Source: Acinetobacter silvestris
GTDB taxonomy: Bacteria > Pseudomonadota > Gammaproteobacteria > Pseudomonadales > Moraxellaceae
NCBI RefSeq assembly: GCF_002135235.1
Contig: NZ_NEGB01000001.1
Coordinates: 558,001 to 622,000, forward strand
Length of the DNA: 64,000 nt
Direction: 5' to 3'
Shown here: positions 40,303 through 49,730 of the stretch, piece by piece
Layout: every line of letters starts with the position of its first letter
Position numbering within the stretch: the stretch's first letter is position 1
Notes under the pieces: generated by a model
The model's input: only the letters and a program-made list of their open reading frames with translations
Databases searched by the model: none
Told to the model about the DNA's origin: nothing
Made by a program: the position numbers and the translations under genes

Positions 40303-43300
40303 TTATAGATGATTTATGTGATTTTTTTCATTCATCCAACGGTAAACAATCGGCAATAAAACCAGCGTCAATAATGTAGATGAAATAATGCCTCCAATCA
40401 CCACCGTCGCCAACGGTCGTTGCACCTCTGCACCAGTACCGGTTGCTAAAGCCATTGGAATAAAGCCCAATGAGGCGACACAAGCTGTCATCAATACAGG
40501 TCTTAAACGCAAAATCGCACCTTGCCAAGTCGCATGATAAACATCGAGTGTTTGCCGTAACTCTTTAATAAAGGTGAGCATCACCAAACCATTCAATACC
40601 GCTACACCGGACAATGCAATAAAACCGACCCCTGCTGACATAGATAATGGAATATCACGCAACCACAAGGCAATTAAGCCACCACATAACGCCAAAGGCA
40701 CACCACTAAATACCAATAAGCTTTCTTTAAAATTATGAAAAACTGCCATCAACAGAATAAAAATCGTGATCAATGCCAAAGGCACAACCAACTGCATCCG
40801 AGCTTTGGCTGAAGCTAGGTTTTCAAATTGACCACCGTAATCTAGCCAATAACCTGCGGGCAATGCCTGCTTGGCTAAAGTCGTTTGTAACTCAGTCACA
40901 AATGATCCTAAATCACGCCCTTCAACATTGGCTGTGATCACCATACGACGCTTACCATCTTCACGGCTAACTTGGTTGATTCCCAATACATTTTCAACTT
41001 TAGCGACATCCTGAAGATGGATTAATCCACCGTTCGGCAGTTGTACTGGTAAGGTTGCTAAATGTTGTGCGGTACGTTGTGTATCATCCAGACGAATGAC
41101 GAAATCAAAACGACGGTCACCCTGCAAAATCTGTCCGACATTTTGCCCACCAACACTGCTTGCAACTAAATCCTGAATAGATTTTACCGATAAACCGTAC
41201 TGTGCAGCCAATGCCTTATTCACTTCAACATTTAATAGCGGCAAGCCATTGGTTTGCTCTACGTTGACTGCAGTTGCCCCTGAAATCATCTTAATCTGTT
41301 GTGCAATGCGCTGTGCTTCACGATTCAGCACCTCCATATCATCCCCAAAGATTTTTACACCAACATCACTGCGCACACCTGAAATCAATTCATTAAAACG
41401 CAATTCAATCGGTTGAGAGAATTCACTATTATTCCCAGGTAAAGTCGCCAAAAAGCTGATCATACGCTGACGTAGCTCATCAATACTTTCTTTCGGATTT
41501 TTCCACTGCTCTTGAGCTTTTAATAGAATCACCGCATCCGAGATATTCGGCGGCATCACATCAGTTGCAACTTCGGCTGTGCCTGTACGTGCAAAAATGG
41601 CTTTAATTTCAGGAAATTCTTTGAGCAACAACTTTTCAGTATTTTCCTGCATCCTTAAAGATTGTTCTAAACCCGTACTTGGCGAACGCATTTGCTGTAC
41701 TGCAAAATCCCCTTCACTCAGTTGTGGCGCAAATTCACTACCGATCTGTGTGGCTAAAACAGCAGTTAAAAATAGAATACTACCGGCTATAGTCAAAACT
41801 ACAGCTTTAAACTGATACGCTAAATTAAGTATCGCTTCATATTTATTTTTCAGCCATAGCATCCAGCGGCTTTCAGTTTCCTTGACCTCACCCTTAACAA
41901 ACAAGGCAACAGCAGCAGGAACAAAAGTCACCGATAAAATCATCGCACCCACTAGCGCCAATACCACGGTCATTGCCATCGGATGAAATAACTTTGCCTC
42001 TACACCCGATAAAGCAAAAATCGGCAGATAAACCACCAAAATAATCAGTTGACCAAAAATCAAGGGACGACGCGCTTGTTTCGCTGCTAGAAACACTTCC
42101 TTAAAACGTTCGGATTTGCTCAGCAAGCGACCTTTCGCATGCTGTGCTTCCGCTAAACGACGAATACAGTTTTCGACAATGACCACCGCACCATCCACGA
42201 TGATTCCGAAGTCAAGCGCACCTAAACTCATTAAATTGGCACTGATTTTTTGCTCAGCCATACCTGCCAAAGTAAACAGCATAGACAATGGAATAACACA
42301 GGCTGTAATCAATGCTGCACGCAAATTCCCCAAGAATAGCAGCAGAATAACGATAACCAGAATTGCCCCTTCAATCAGGTTTTTCTGTACCGTCTGGATT
42401 GCTTTTTCAACCAAATTGGTGCGGTCATAGACCGTTTCAATCACAATGCCTTGGGGTAAAGATTGTTGAATGGTTTTAATTTTGGCATCTACCGCTTTCG
42501 CCACAGTTCGACTATTTTCACCCATCATCATCATGGCAATACCTAAAACGGTTTCCTCTCCGTTATAGGTTGCACCACCAGTACGTAAATCATGTCCGAT
42601 GGACACGGTGGCAACATCTGCAACGCGTACTGGAAAACCATTTTTATTGGCAATGGTAATATTTTGAATATCTTCGATACTATTCAGCGTTCCAGGCACA
42701 CGGACAGTCAGTTGCTGACCGTTTTCTTCAATAAAACCTGCACCACGGTTTTCATTATTTTCAGTTAAGGCTTTTTGCAAATCATTCAATGGAATTTGTA
42801 ATTGCTGCAAACGCTTTAAATCAGGTGCAACAACATAGGTTTTGTTATAGCCACCTATACTGTTAATTTCTGCCACACCTTGCACACGCTGTAACTGCGG
42901 ACGCACAATCCAATCTTGAATTTCACGTAAATCCATGGCGGTATACGGTGTACCATCCGATTTTTTTGCATTCGGTTCAGCTTTAACCACCCATTGATAA
43001 ATTTCACCTAAACCTGTGGAAACAGGTGACATGGTCGGTACAATTTGCTCAGGTAATTCAGCTTGAGCTTCTTGTAAGCGCTGATTAATCTGTTGCCTAG
43101 CCCAATAAATATCGGTGCCATCTTTAAAAATAATAGTAACTTGCGATAAACCATAACGTGAAATAGAACGGGTTTGCTCTAAATCAGGCATTCCAGCCAT
43201 TGCGGTTTCAATCGGATAAGTAATTCGTTGCTCAACTTCTAAAGCGGTAAAACCATTGGCTTGGCTATTAATCTGTACTTGGGTATTGGTAATATCAGGC

Positions 43301-43485
43301 ACGGCATCAATGGGAAGTTTTTGATAGCTCCATATCCCGACACCGATCCACGTAACAATGAACAGCATGACCCAAATCGCATTCTGAATTGAAAACTGGA
43401 TGATCCGATCAAATAAACCTTCCGGTGCAGGTAACGGATCATCTATAACAGGATAAGAAGATGGCTCAAGATCATTAATGCTCAT
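40303..43485 (-). CDS. czcA: Heavy-metal efflux RND transporter CzcA
   Basis: The 1060-residue HME-type RND pump exports Zn2+, Co2+ or Cd2+ from the periplasm, driven by protons. Twelve membrane helices are visible; helix 4 carries the diagnostic LDFGIIVDGAVVIVENCIRR with the proton-relay Asp pair. N-terminal motifs PIDAVPDITNTQVQINS and YPIETAMAGMPDLEQTRS are typical. The start overlaps czcB by 11 bases. Forms a tripartite complex with CzcB and CzcC. Confidence 0.95.
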   Translation of the reverse strand: MSINDLEPSSYPVIDDPLPAPEGLFDRIIQFSIQNAIWVMLFIVTWIGVGIWSYQKLPIDAVPDITNTQVQINSQANGFTALEVEQRITYPIETAMAGMPDLEQTRSISRYGLSQVTIIFKDGTDIYWARQQINQRLQEAQAELPEQIVPTMSPVSTGLGEIYQWVVKAEPNAKKSDGTPYTAMDLREIQDWIVRPQLQRVQGVAEINSIGGYNKTYVVAPDLKRLQQLQIPLNDLQKALTENNENRGAGFIEENGQQLTVRVPGTLNSIEDIQNITIANKNGFPVRVADVATVSIGHDLRTGGATYNGEETVLGIAMMMMGENSRTVAKAVDAKIKTIQQSLPQGIVIETVYDRTNLVEKAIQTVQKNLIEGAILVIVILLLFLGNLRAALITACVIPLSMLFTLAGMAEQKISANLMSLGALDFGIIVDGAVVIVENCIRRLAEAQHAKGRLLSKSERFKEVFLAAKQARRPLIFGQLIILVVYLPIFALSGVEAKLFHPMAMTVVLALVGAMILSVTFVPAAVALFVKGEVKETESRWMLWLKNKYEAILNLAYQFKAVVLTIAGSILFLTAVLATQIGSEFAPQLSEGDFAVQQMRSPSTGLEQSLRMQENTEKLLLKEFPEIKAIFARTGTAEVATDVMPPNISDAVILLKAQEQWKNPKESIDELRQRMISFLATLPGNNSEFSQPIELRFNELISGVRSDVGVKIFGDDMEVLNREAQRIAQQIKMISGATAVNVEQTNGLPLLNVEVNKALAAQYGLSVKSIQDLVASSVGGQNVGQILQGDRRFDFVIRLDDTQRTAQHLATLPVQLPNGGLIHLQDVAKVENVLGINQVSREDGKRRMVITANVEGRDLGSFVTELQTTLAKQALPAGYWLDYGGQFENLASAKARMQLVVPLALITIFILLMAVFHNFKESLLVFSGVPLALCGGLIALWLRDIPLSMSAGVGFIALSGVAVLNGLVMLTFIKELRQTLDVYHATWQGAILRLRPVLMTACVASLGFIPMALATGTGAEVQRPLATVVIGGIISSTLLTLVLLPIVYRWMNEKNHINHL

Positions 43486-44746
43486 GACTTGCCTCTCCCT
43501 TTTCCAGTTCAGATTTCAATAGAAAGCTCCCTTGCGCAACATATTGCTGTGCTTGCTTTAAGCCGGATTGAACTTCAATCCACTGACCATCACCAGACAC
43601 TTGCCCAAGAACAACGGGCTGAACTTTAAATTCAATTTTTTGATCATGTTCAGCTGTAACAAAAACAGCATCCTGACCTTCAATTTTCTGTACAGCACTT
43701 TTTAAAATTCTTAATGCTTGGGTTGAACTATTTTGCTGCAACTGTACATTCACCATTAAATTGGGACGTAATTCAGCAGCATTTGAGAGCACTTGAGCAC
43801 GAACTTGTAAACGACCTGTTTGAGCATCTGCCTCGCTGTTCAAACTTTGAATTTGTGCTTTAAAAATATTGCCTGTTTGCAGTGATTTAAATTCAATCTG
43901 TTGATTCGGCGCAATCGAAGCAAAATTCGTATTCGGTACAATAAATTCAAGCCAGAGCTGATCCAACTGATCAATAATAAATAATTGATTGGCAAGCTGA
44001 ACATTCTCACCAACCACTAAATCCTTTTTACTAATGATGCCTGAGATGGGAGCTTTCAGTACATAACGTCCATTTGAACTGGAACTTGCACCAAATGCAG
44101 ATAACCGCGATTTAATTGCCTGTACTTGAATCTGGGCTTGCTGATAAGCGTTGTAAGCACGTTGATAATCCTGTTTCGCAGAAATGCCTTGCGACCACAG
44201 TTGACGTTCACGCTCATAATCCTGCCGAGCAAGTACTAAATTGGCTTGCGCAATGTGTAAATTAGACTGCTGATCCACTAAATCGGGCACCAATAACGTG
44301 GCAAGTGCCTGTCCTTTTTTGACCTGTTGTCCCAATTCCACATTAACCGATTCCACGTGACCACTAAAACTCGGAGAAACATGTGCTTGTCGATCAGTAT
44401 TGACCACTAATTTTGCAGGATAGGCCGATACTTGAACCACCTCACCTAGCTCCACTTGAGCCAACTGAATACCCTGCTCAGTCATTTGCTTGGCTGTTAA
44501 TGCAATTGCTTCACTATGAGGCTCTTCAGCTAGTTGATGCGCTTGCTCACCTTCTGCATGTGCATGATCTTCAGACTTTTCATGCTCAGTATGAGCTTGC
44601 TCATCCACTTTAGGCGACGACTTATATTGACCCAAAAAGTAAACTGCAACAGCAAGTAGAACTGTAGCAATAAGGACAATGATGATGAGTAATTTTTGCG
44701 AAATTTTGCCAGATTGATTCTTAAATGATTTTTGTAGACTTAGCAT
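43475..44746 (-). CDS. czcB: Heavy-metal efflux membrane-fusion protein CzcB
   Basis: A 423-residue periplasmic adaptor linking CzcA and CzcC. One N-terminal membrane anchor (LLIIIVLIATVLLAVAVYFL) is followed by a His/Glu-rich segment (residues ~53-78: HTEHEKSEDHAHAEGEQAH) likely to bind metal, then lipoyl, hairpin and beta-barrel domains (APISGIISKKDLVVGENV). ATG 44746 has GGGAGA seven bases upstream; the longer frame begins at a TTG before that site. It begins one base after the czcC stop. Confidence 0.92.
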   Translation of the reverse strand: MLSLQKSFKNQSGKISQKLLIIIVLIATVLLAVAVYFLGQYKSSPKVDEQAHTEHEKSEDHAHAEGEQAHQLAEEPHSEAIALTAKQMTEQGIQLAQVELGEVVQVSAYPAKLVVNTDRQAHVSPSFSGHVESVNVELGQQVKKGQALATLLVPDLVDQQSNLHIAQANLVLARQDYERERQLWSQGISAKQDYQRAYNAYQQAQIQVQAIKSRLSAFGASSSSNGRYVLKAPISGIISKKDLVVGENVQLANQLFIIDQLDQLWLEFIVPNTNFASIAPNQQIEFKSLQTGNIFKAQIQSLNSEADAQTGRLQVRAQVLSNAAELRPNLMVNVQLQQNSSTQALRILKSAVQKIEGQDAVFVTAEHDQKIEFKVQPVVLGQVSGDGQWIEVQSGLKQAQQYVAQGSFLLKSELEKGEASHEH

Positions 44747-44747
44747 C

Positions 44748-46133
44748 TTAATTTCTCCCACCAATCACAGGTAAAGCCTGTGTGTCCATCCATAAATTTT
44801 GATTCATTTGTGCAATCGCATCTTTTGCCATAACGACACTCGGTTCGATACCCAAACTCAAACTTTCAGCTTCTATCGCACGCTGCCATGCGTCTTTTAA
44901 TAACTGTACTTTACGCATGCGGACATCCTGCAATTGCAAGGTTGCTTGCTGCACATCTGAAACAGCAAATTTTCCAGCACTAAAACCCACTAAAGTTTTA
45001 TGTTGCACCTGTGTGGCAAGTGGAATTTGTACTTGATTTACCTGTTTAAATTGGACTTCTAAGCCCTGCAATTCCGTCAATAATGTTCCCACTTGCAATG
45101 CATTTTGCTTTACATAAAACGCTTGCTGTTTTAACAATAAGTCCTGCTTGGCTTCTGCAATCTGAACCCCATATTGCTGACGATTAAACAGATTTAACGG
45201 GAAAGACACGCCAAGCACCCATTCATTTTCAGTAGATACATTGGGTGACTTGGTCCGATTGACTCCAACATTTAAAGTCGGGTTGGGTCGTGCCTGCGCT
45301 TGTAAATAATCCACATTTGCTTTTGCTTCGATAAGTTGTAATTGACGTGATTTTTCATACAGATTTTCAGCTAGATAGCCTTGTACTTGCTGAGGGGTTG
45401 AGTTTGGCCAAAGTAAACTTGGGGATAACGCAATTTTGATACTGTTATCCTGCTGCCCCCATAGATTACTCAGCTGCTGTGTTGCAACTTGCAACTGTAA
45501 ATCGGCCTGATGATACAAACGCTGATTTTCAGAATAGCTAAGCTTTGTCCGATCAACATCCACCTGAGCCACGCTACCTGCCTGATAGCGTTTTTCTATG
45601 GCATTTAAATTTTCTTGGCTAACGTGCAATTGCTCTTTAACAACGTCCCGTTCCAATTCAAAAATTGCCAATTGCGACCATAAAAATTTAACAGCTAACT
45701 GCAACTGAGCCTGATATATTTTCTGTTTTAAATCGATCTGTGATTTTGCAATTTGAGCTAAATGCTGCTGTGCTTTACGCTCGCCGAAAACATCCAAAGG
45801 CTGAGATATTCCGATAGAAAGCTCTTGATCCTGATTTGAACCAAAACCAGATTGCTGTATGGATAAGTTCGGATTTGTCCACAATCTAGATTGTTGTATA
45901 TTCGCTTCCGAGATCTGTTGCTGTGTTTGCCAAACACTCTGAGAAGCCTGATAAGTCTCTGTCCGATGAACAGCCTCATTTAAAGCTAAGCTTTGAAGCT
46001 GCTCAGCCTGAAGATAAGTCAAGGGATTAAATAGTACGATAGCTATCATTCCACATTTAATGCGCTGGGAAATAGAGTCTCGTGCTAGATTCGACTGAAG
46101 TTGAGTACGTTTACTCTGAATAAATTTTGACAC
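44748..46133 (-). CDS. czcC: Heavy-metal efflux outer-membrane factor CzcC
   Basis: A 461-residue TolC-type outer-membrane channel of the Czc complex with two OEP repeats. Typical motifs: NPNLSIQQSGFG, GISQPLDVFGERKAQ, LGVSFPLNLFNRQQ. A signal-like hydrophobic segment lies at residues 29-43 (MIAIVLFNPLTYLQA) after a basic leader. Start GTG 46133 has GGGG about eight bases upstream; the ATG at residue 29 lacks a well-spaced site but cannot be excluded. Confidence 0.9.
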   Translation of the reverse strand: MSKFIQSKRTQLQSNLARDSISQRIKCGMIAIVLFNPLTYLQAEQLQSLALNEAVHRTETYQASQSVWQTQQQISEANIQQSRLWTNPNLSIQQSGFGSNQDQELSIGISQPLDVFGERKAQQHLAQIAKSQIDLKQKIYQAQLQLAVKFLWSQLAIFELERDVVKEQLHVSQENLNAIEKRYQAGSVAQVDVDRTKLSYSENQRLYHQADLQLQVATQQLSNLWGQQDNSIKIALSPSLLWPNSTPQQVQGYLAENLYEKSRQLQLIEAKANVDYLQAQARPNPTLNVGVNRTKSPNVSTENEWVLGVSFPLNLFNRQQYGVQIAEAKQDLLLKQQAFYVKQNALQVGTLLTELQGLEVQFKQVNQVQIPLATQVQHKTLVGFSAGKFAVSDVQQATLQLQDVRMRKVQLLKDAWQRAIEAESLSLGIEPSVVMAKDAIAQMNQNLWMDTQALPVIGGRN

Positions 46134-46195
46134 AATAATGCCCCACTAAGTTTGTGATAAAACCAAGCGGTGGGCTTATTTTTGGCTACCCCACC

Positions 46196-46621
46196 TTATA
46201 GCGGGGAAAATACGGGTGGGGGATTGGGTCGATATAAATGTGGTGATTGGTACAAATTTTTCCAATCAATAAATTGCATACTCATATAAGCGGATATATT
46301 CAATTTATTCGTTTTTTGCTGGACATCTGTAATAATAAAATGAGCTAAGGAAGGTAAATGATCACTGTGATCATCCTGTAAATTTTGCGCCTCATTGATC
46401 GACTCATTGAATTCAGTACTTTGATGTTTATGAACAACATTCGCATGCGCATCTTTTTGACAATTTAATGCAACATGATGTCCAAAATGCTGCTGCTCAA
46501 TATGTGAAGAACTATTGTTCGGTATCATTTCATGACCGCAAAAAGCCGCTGCCACATTCCAAATACTTTGGAACATGAACAAACTTAATAAAACGGTAAT
46601 CGAAATACCAAAACGTTGCAC
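46196..46621 (-). CDS. czcI: CzcI-like periplasmic metal-resistance protein
   Basis: A 141-residue exported protein with a signal peptide ending near NVAAAFCGHE. The mature part is His-rich (SSHIEQQHFGHHVALNC; AHANVVHKHQS; DDHSDHLPSLAHF) with two Cys, and ends in a Pro-rich tail (YRPNPPPVF). This layout and its place at the head of czcCBA fit the poorly understood CzcI family, proposed to sense or buffer metal. The only sensible start is GTG 46621, with AGG six bases before it. Confidence 0.75.
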   Translation of the reverse strand: MQRFGISITVLLSLFMFQSIWNVAAAFCGHEMIPNNSSSHIEQQHFGHHVALNCQKDAHANVVHKHQSTEFNESINEAQNLQDDHSDHLPSLAHFIITDVQQKTNKLNISAYMSMQFIDWKNLYQSPHLYRPNPPPVFSPL

Positions 46622-46667
46622 ACGTTAAGCCTGAATATAAATTGGAGGCACTATAACAGCTAGATAC

Positions 46668-46686
46668 AGTGTAATAAAATTACACT
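46668..46686. promoter_or_regulatory. Perfect palindrome upstream of czcICBA, candidate operator
   Basis: AGTGTAAT-AAA-ATTACACT is an 8-3-8 perfect inverted repeat 47-65 bases upstream of czcI. On the minus strand a -10-like TATAGT (46657-46652) lies downstream, so the palindrome covers the -35 region. It is a good candidate site for a metal-responsive regulator; which one is unknown. Confidence 0.5.
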
Positions 46687-46855
46687 CACATTGAGTTACT
46701 ATTTTAATTCAAGAGTATTCATCATAATACTCAATTTACCTTCTATCAGATCATCCATCTTCTTTTACAAATTACTATTTGAAAACTATAAAATTTAAGC
46801 TAAATTAAATAAGCAAGTTTGAGCTTTTTGTTCATGGAATAACAAGGAGATTTAT

Positions 46856-47170
46856 ATGTTTGCACATCTGTTTAAATGTTTTCAAACTTATGCCAAAAAA
46901 AATAGCATTCAGCCTCAGAATGATTCTACCAATTTATTAAAAATTCAAAAAAATGATCCGCGTAATATAATGTGGGGTTATTTACGTGCCGCATTAAGAG
47001 GTGATAAAGAAGCACAATATAAAATGGGCATGAGTTATTTAAATGGGCAGCTTGGTTTAGATCGTAGTTATTCACATGCAGAAAAATGGCTCGAACAAGC
47101 GGCACATCAGGGACATCAACATGCAAAAAAAGAACTACAAGATGCCTATAACAAGCTCGCATTTTCTTAA
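46856..47170 (+). CDS. Small Sel1-repeat protein 1
   Basis: A 104-residue protein with an N-terminal leader-like stretch of about 35 residues and one to two Sel1 (TPR-like) repeats: GDKEAQYKMGMSYLNGQLGL and YSHAEKWLEQAAHQGHQHAK. No signal peptide is evident, so it is probably cytoplasmic. Sel1 repeats mediate protein-protein contacts. The start has AAGGAG eight bases upstream. It has its own terminator and is followed by a paralogue. Confidence 0.8.
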   Translation: MFAHLFKCFQTYAKKNSIQPQNDSTNLLKIQKNDPRNIMWGYLRAALRGDKEAQYKMGMSYLNGQLGLDRSYSHAEKWLEQAAHQGHQHAKKELQDAYNKLAFS

Positions 47171-47185
47171 TTTCTTAGCGTTTAT

Positions 47186-47214
47186 AAAAACTTCAGCTTC
47201 AGACTGAAGTTTTT
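47186..47214 (+). terminator. Terminator after Sel1 protein 1
   Basis: AAAAACTTCAG / CTGAAGTTTTT, 11-bp stem with a 7-base loop, 16 bases after the stop. Confidence 0.8.
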
Positions 47215-47311
47215 ATTGATGTTTTAATAACACTAGTTACTTTATTCAAAATCAATAAATTAGAATGAAAATAAAACATACACCGTTCATTATTAATTAG
47301 AAGACTAGATT

Positions 47312-47716
47312 ATGGACATAACAAAAATCATTGATTTGCTTAAAAATACTTTGCTGACTTATTTCAAACATAAGGACATACACCATCCTCTCTATATTTC
47401 AGAAGCCTATTTATATTATCAGCGTGCTCGATATTATGAATTTTTAATCATCCCAAACCATTTTCATACTGATCAAAATAAGACTCTCTTTTCCGATTCA
47501 AATGAACGCAATGCAATGTGGTGCTTTTTACGCTCAGCAACCAAGGGGCATAGTTCAGCACAATTCAAATTAGGACAATGCTATTTAAACGGTCAATTAG
47601 GTTTAGTTTCAAATACATTGAAAGCCAAAGAATGGTTAAAGCTGGCTGCCAATCAGGGACATATTGAAGCACAAAGTGAATTAAATAAAATTAGTACACC
47701 ACAACGCCTATGTTAA
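47312..47716 (+). CDS. Small Sel1-repeat protein 2
   Basis: A 134-residue paralogue of the preceding gene. The shared block is NAMWCFLRSATKGHSSAQFK-type sequence followed by LGQCYLNGQLGL and KAKEWLKLAANQGHIEAQSE, matching the Sel1 repeats of copy 1. The N-terminal ~60 residues differ and are rich in His and Tyr. No signal peptide. Separated from copy 1 by a terminator, so the two may be expressed independently. Confidence 0.78.
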   Translation: MDITKIIDLLKNTLLTYFKHKDIHHPLYISEAYLYYQRARYYEFLIIPNHFHTDQNKTLFSDSNERNAMWCFLRSATKGHSSAQFKLGQCYLNGQLGLVSNTLKAKEWLKLAANQGHIEAQSELNKISTPQRLC

Positions 47717-47729
47717 TTTTATGCTTATT

Positions 47730-47757
47730 AAAAAACCAGCCCGCAGGCTGGTTTTTT
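47730..47757. terminator. Bidirectional terminator between Sel1 protein 2 and ettA
   Basis: AAAAAACCAGCC-CGCA-GGCTGGTTTTTT, a perfect 12-bp stem between convergent genes. Confidence 0.9.
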
Positions 47758-47773
47758 AATTTAAAATTGGAGA

Positions 47774-49435
47774 TTAACCGCCAATTTTTTTGTATTTAGA
47801 ACGCTTTTGTACACCAGCATCACCTAAACGTGACTGACGGTATGCTTCATATTCAGCATAGTTACCCGCGTAAAATTCAGGTTGTTCGTTTTCAAATGAT
47901 AAAATATGCGTTGCAATACGGTCTAGGAACCAACGGTCATGCGATACCACCATCACTGTACCCGGAAAGACAAGAATTGCATCCTCAAGTGCACGTAAAG
48001 TCTCGATATCCAAGTCATTCGATGGCTCATCCAGTAAGATCACGTTTGCGCCCATTTGTAGGATTTTCGCAAGTTGTAAACGGTTACGCTCACCACCTGA
48101 CAATTCACCTACGCGTTTTTGCTGATCTTGACCTTTGAAGTTAAAACGACCGATATAGGCACGCGATGGGATTTCATAATCACCAATACGTAAGATATCT
48201 AAACCGCCAGAAATTTCTTCCCAAACCGTTTTCTTATCATCTAAGGTGTCACGCAACTGCCCAACATAAGCGACTTTAACCGATTCGCCCAGTGTTACTG
48301 TACCGGTATCTGGTTGCTGCTCGCCTGTCATCATACGGAATAGTGTGGTTTTACCCGCACCATTCGGCCCCACAATACCCACAATCGCCGTTGGTGGAAC
48401 AGAGAAGGTTAAGTTCTCATACAACAAGCGACCATCAAACGATTTACTGATGCCTTCAACATCGACAACCTTATTCCCTAAGCGTGGGCCAGGCGGAATA
48501 TAGATTTCTGAAGTTTCATTACGTTGTTGGAATTCTTTAGAGTTAAGCTCTTCAAAACGTTCCATACGCGCTTTGTTTTTCTTTTGCTGACCTTTAGCAT
48601 TTGAACGAACCCATTCAAGTTCTTTCTTCAATGCTTTAGCAAAAGATTCTTCCTGTTTATTTTCTTGCTCTAAACGGGCATTTTTCTGTTCCAACCAATT
48701 GGTATAGTTACCTTGGTAAGGAATACCCATGCCACGGTCAAGCTCAAGAATCCACTCAGCCACGTTATCCAAGAAATAACGGTCATGCGTAATTGCCACG
48801 ATGGTGCCGGCAAAGTCTTTCAAGAAACGTTCTAACCAAGTGACAGATTCTGCATCCAAATGGTTGGTCGGTTCATCAAGAAGCAACATGTCTGGTTTAG
48901 AAAGCAATAAACGACACAATGCCACACGGCGACGTTCACCACCTGAAAGCAAGTTTACGTCCGCATCCCAAGCAGGCAAGTTCAATGCTGCAGCAGCTTG
49001 ATCCATTTGGTTGCTTAAGTTATGTGCATCCCAAGCATGAATGATCGACTCTAATTTTTCTTGCTCTTTTGCAAGCGCATCAAAATCAGCATCTTCAGCA
49101 GCATATTCAGCAAATACTTCGTCTAAACGTGCCAAAGCATCCAGTGGTTCACGTAGACCATCTTCAACGTTACCACGAACGTCTTTATTTGGATCTAATG
49201 GTGGTTCTTGCTCAAGATAACCGATTTTAATACCCGGTTGCGCACGCGCCTCACCTGAGAAATCTTTATCTACGCCAGCCATAATACGAAGCAAGGTAGA
49301 TTTACCTGCACCGTTTAAACCAAGCACACCAATTTTTGCGCCTGGGAAAAATGATAAAGAGATGTCTTTTAAGATTTCGCGTTTAGGCGGAACCATTTTC
49401 GACACACGGTTCATCGTGTAAATATATTGGGCCAC
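47774..49435 (-). CDS. ettA: Energy-dependent translational throttle protein EttA (ABC-F)
   Basis: A 553-residue cytoplasmic ABC-F ATPase that binds the ribosomal E site and gates entry into elongation according to ATP/ADP level. Two nucleotide-binding domains: GLNGAGKST, LSGGERRRVALCRLLL and LLLDEPTNHLD; then GPNGAGKTT, LSGGERNRLQLAKIL and LLDEPSNDLD. The arm/linker region lies between. GTG 49435 (MAQYIYTM) has GGAG six bases upstream; the frame open to 49471 adds 12 unsupported residues. Confidence 0.95.
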   Translation of the reverse strand: MAQYIYTMNRVSKMVPPKREILKDISLSFFPGAKIGVLGLNGAGKSTLLRIMAGVDKDFSGEARAQPGIKIGYLEQEPPLDPNKDVRGNVEDGLREPLDALARLDEVFAEYAAEDADFDALAKEQEKLESIIHAWDAHNLSNQMDQAAAALNLPAWDADVNLLSGGERRRVALCRLLLSKPDMLLLDEPTNHLDAESVTWLERFLKDFAGTIVAITHDRYFLDNVAEWILELDRGMGIPYQGNYTNWLEQKNARLEQENKQEESFAKALKKELEWVRSNAKGQQKKNKARMERFEELNSKEFQQRNETSEIYIPPGPRLGNKVVDVEGISKSFDGRLLYENLTFSVPPTAIVGIVGPNGAGKTTLFRMMTGEQQPDTGTVTLGESVKVAYVGQLRDTLDDKKTVWEEISGGLDILRIGDYEIPSRAYIGRFNFKGQDQQKRVGELSGGERNRLQLAKILQMGANVILLDEPSNDLDIETLRALEDAILVFPGTVMVVSHDRWFLDRIATHILSFENEQPEFYAGNYAEYEAYRQSRLGDAGVQKRSKYKKIGG

Positions 49436-49730
49436 GTAGGACTCCTCTATAAAAAAACCAAAAATTCGCAAAAAGCGAAAAAATCATGCCGCATTATACG
49501 ATGAAAGCACCAAAATAATAAGGTATGCCATCATTATAAAACTGCTTTTCTCAAGTCTATATACGTTTAAAAAATAAACATAACAATCCATCAAAATGAA
49601 TATTCCATCCGACTGAAATAATACCCATACTTATGAAATAAAAAGATTAATTAAACATTTTTTTGTAGTTTTAATTCATATAGTTAATGCTACACTCGAA
49701 TAAAAATTAATGGAATAAGATGAAAACATC

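Noticed and set aside
39256..46621. Metal-resistance locus as a mobile island
   Set aside because: No transposase, integrase or flanking repeats are seen, and base composition does not differ visibly from the neighbours.
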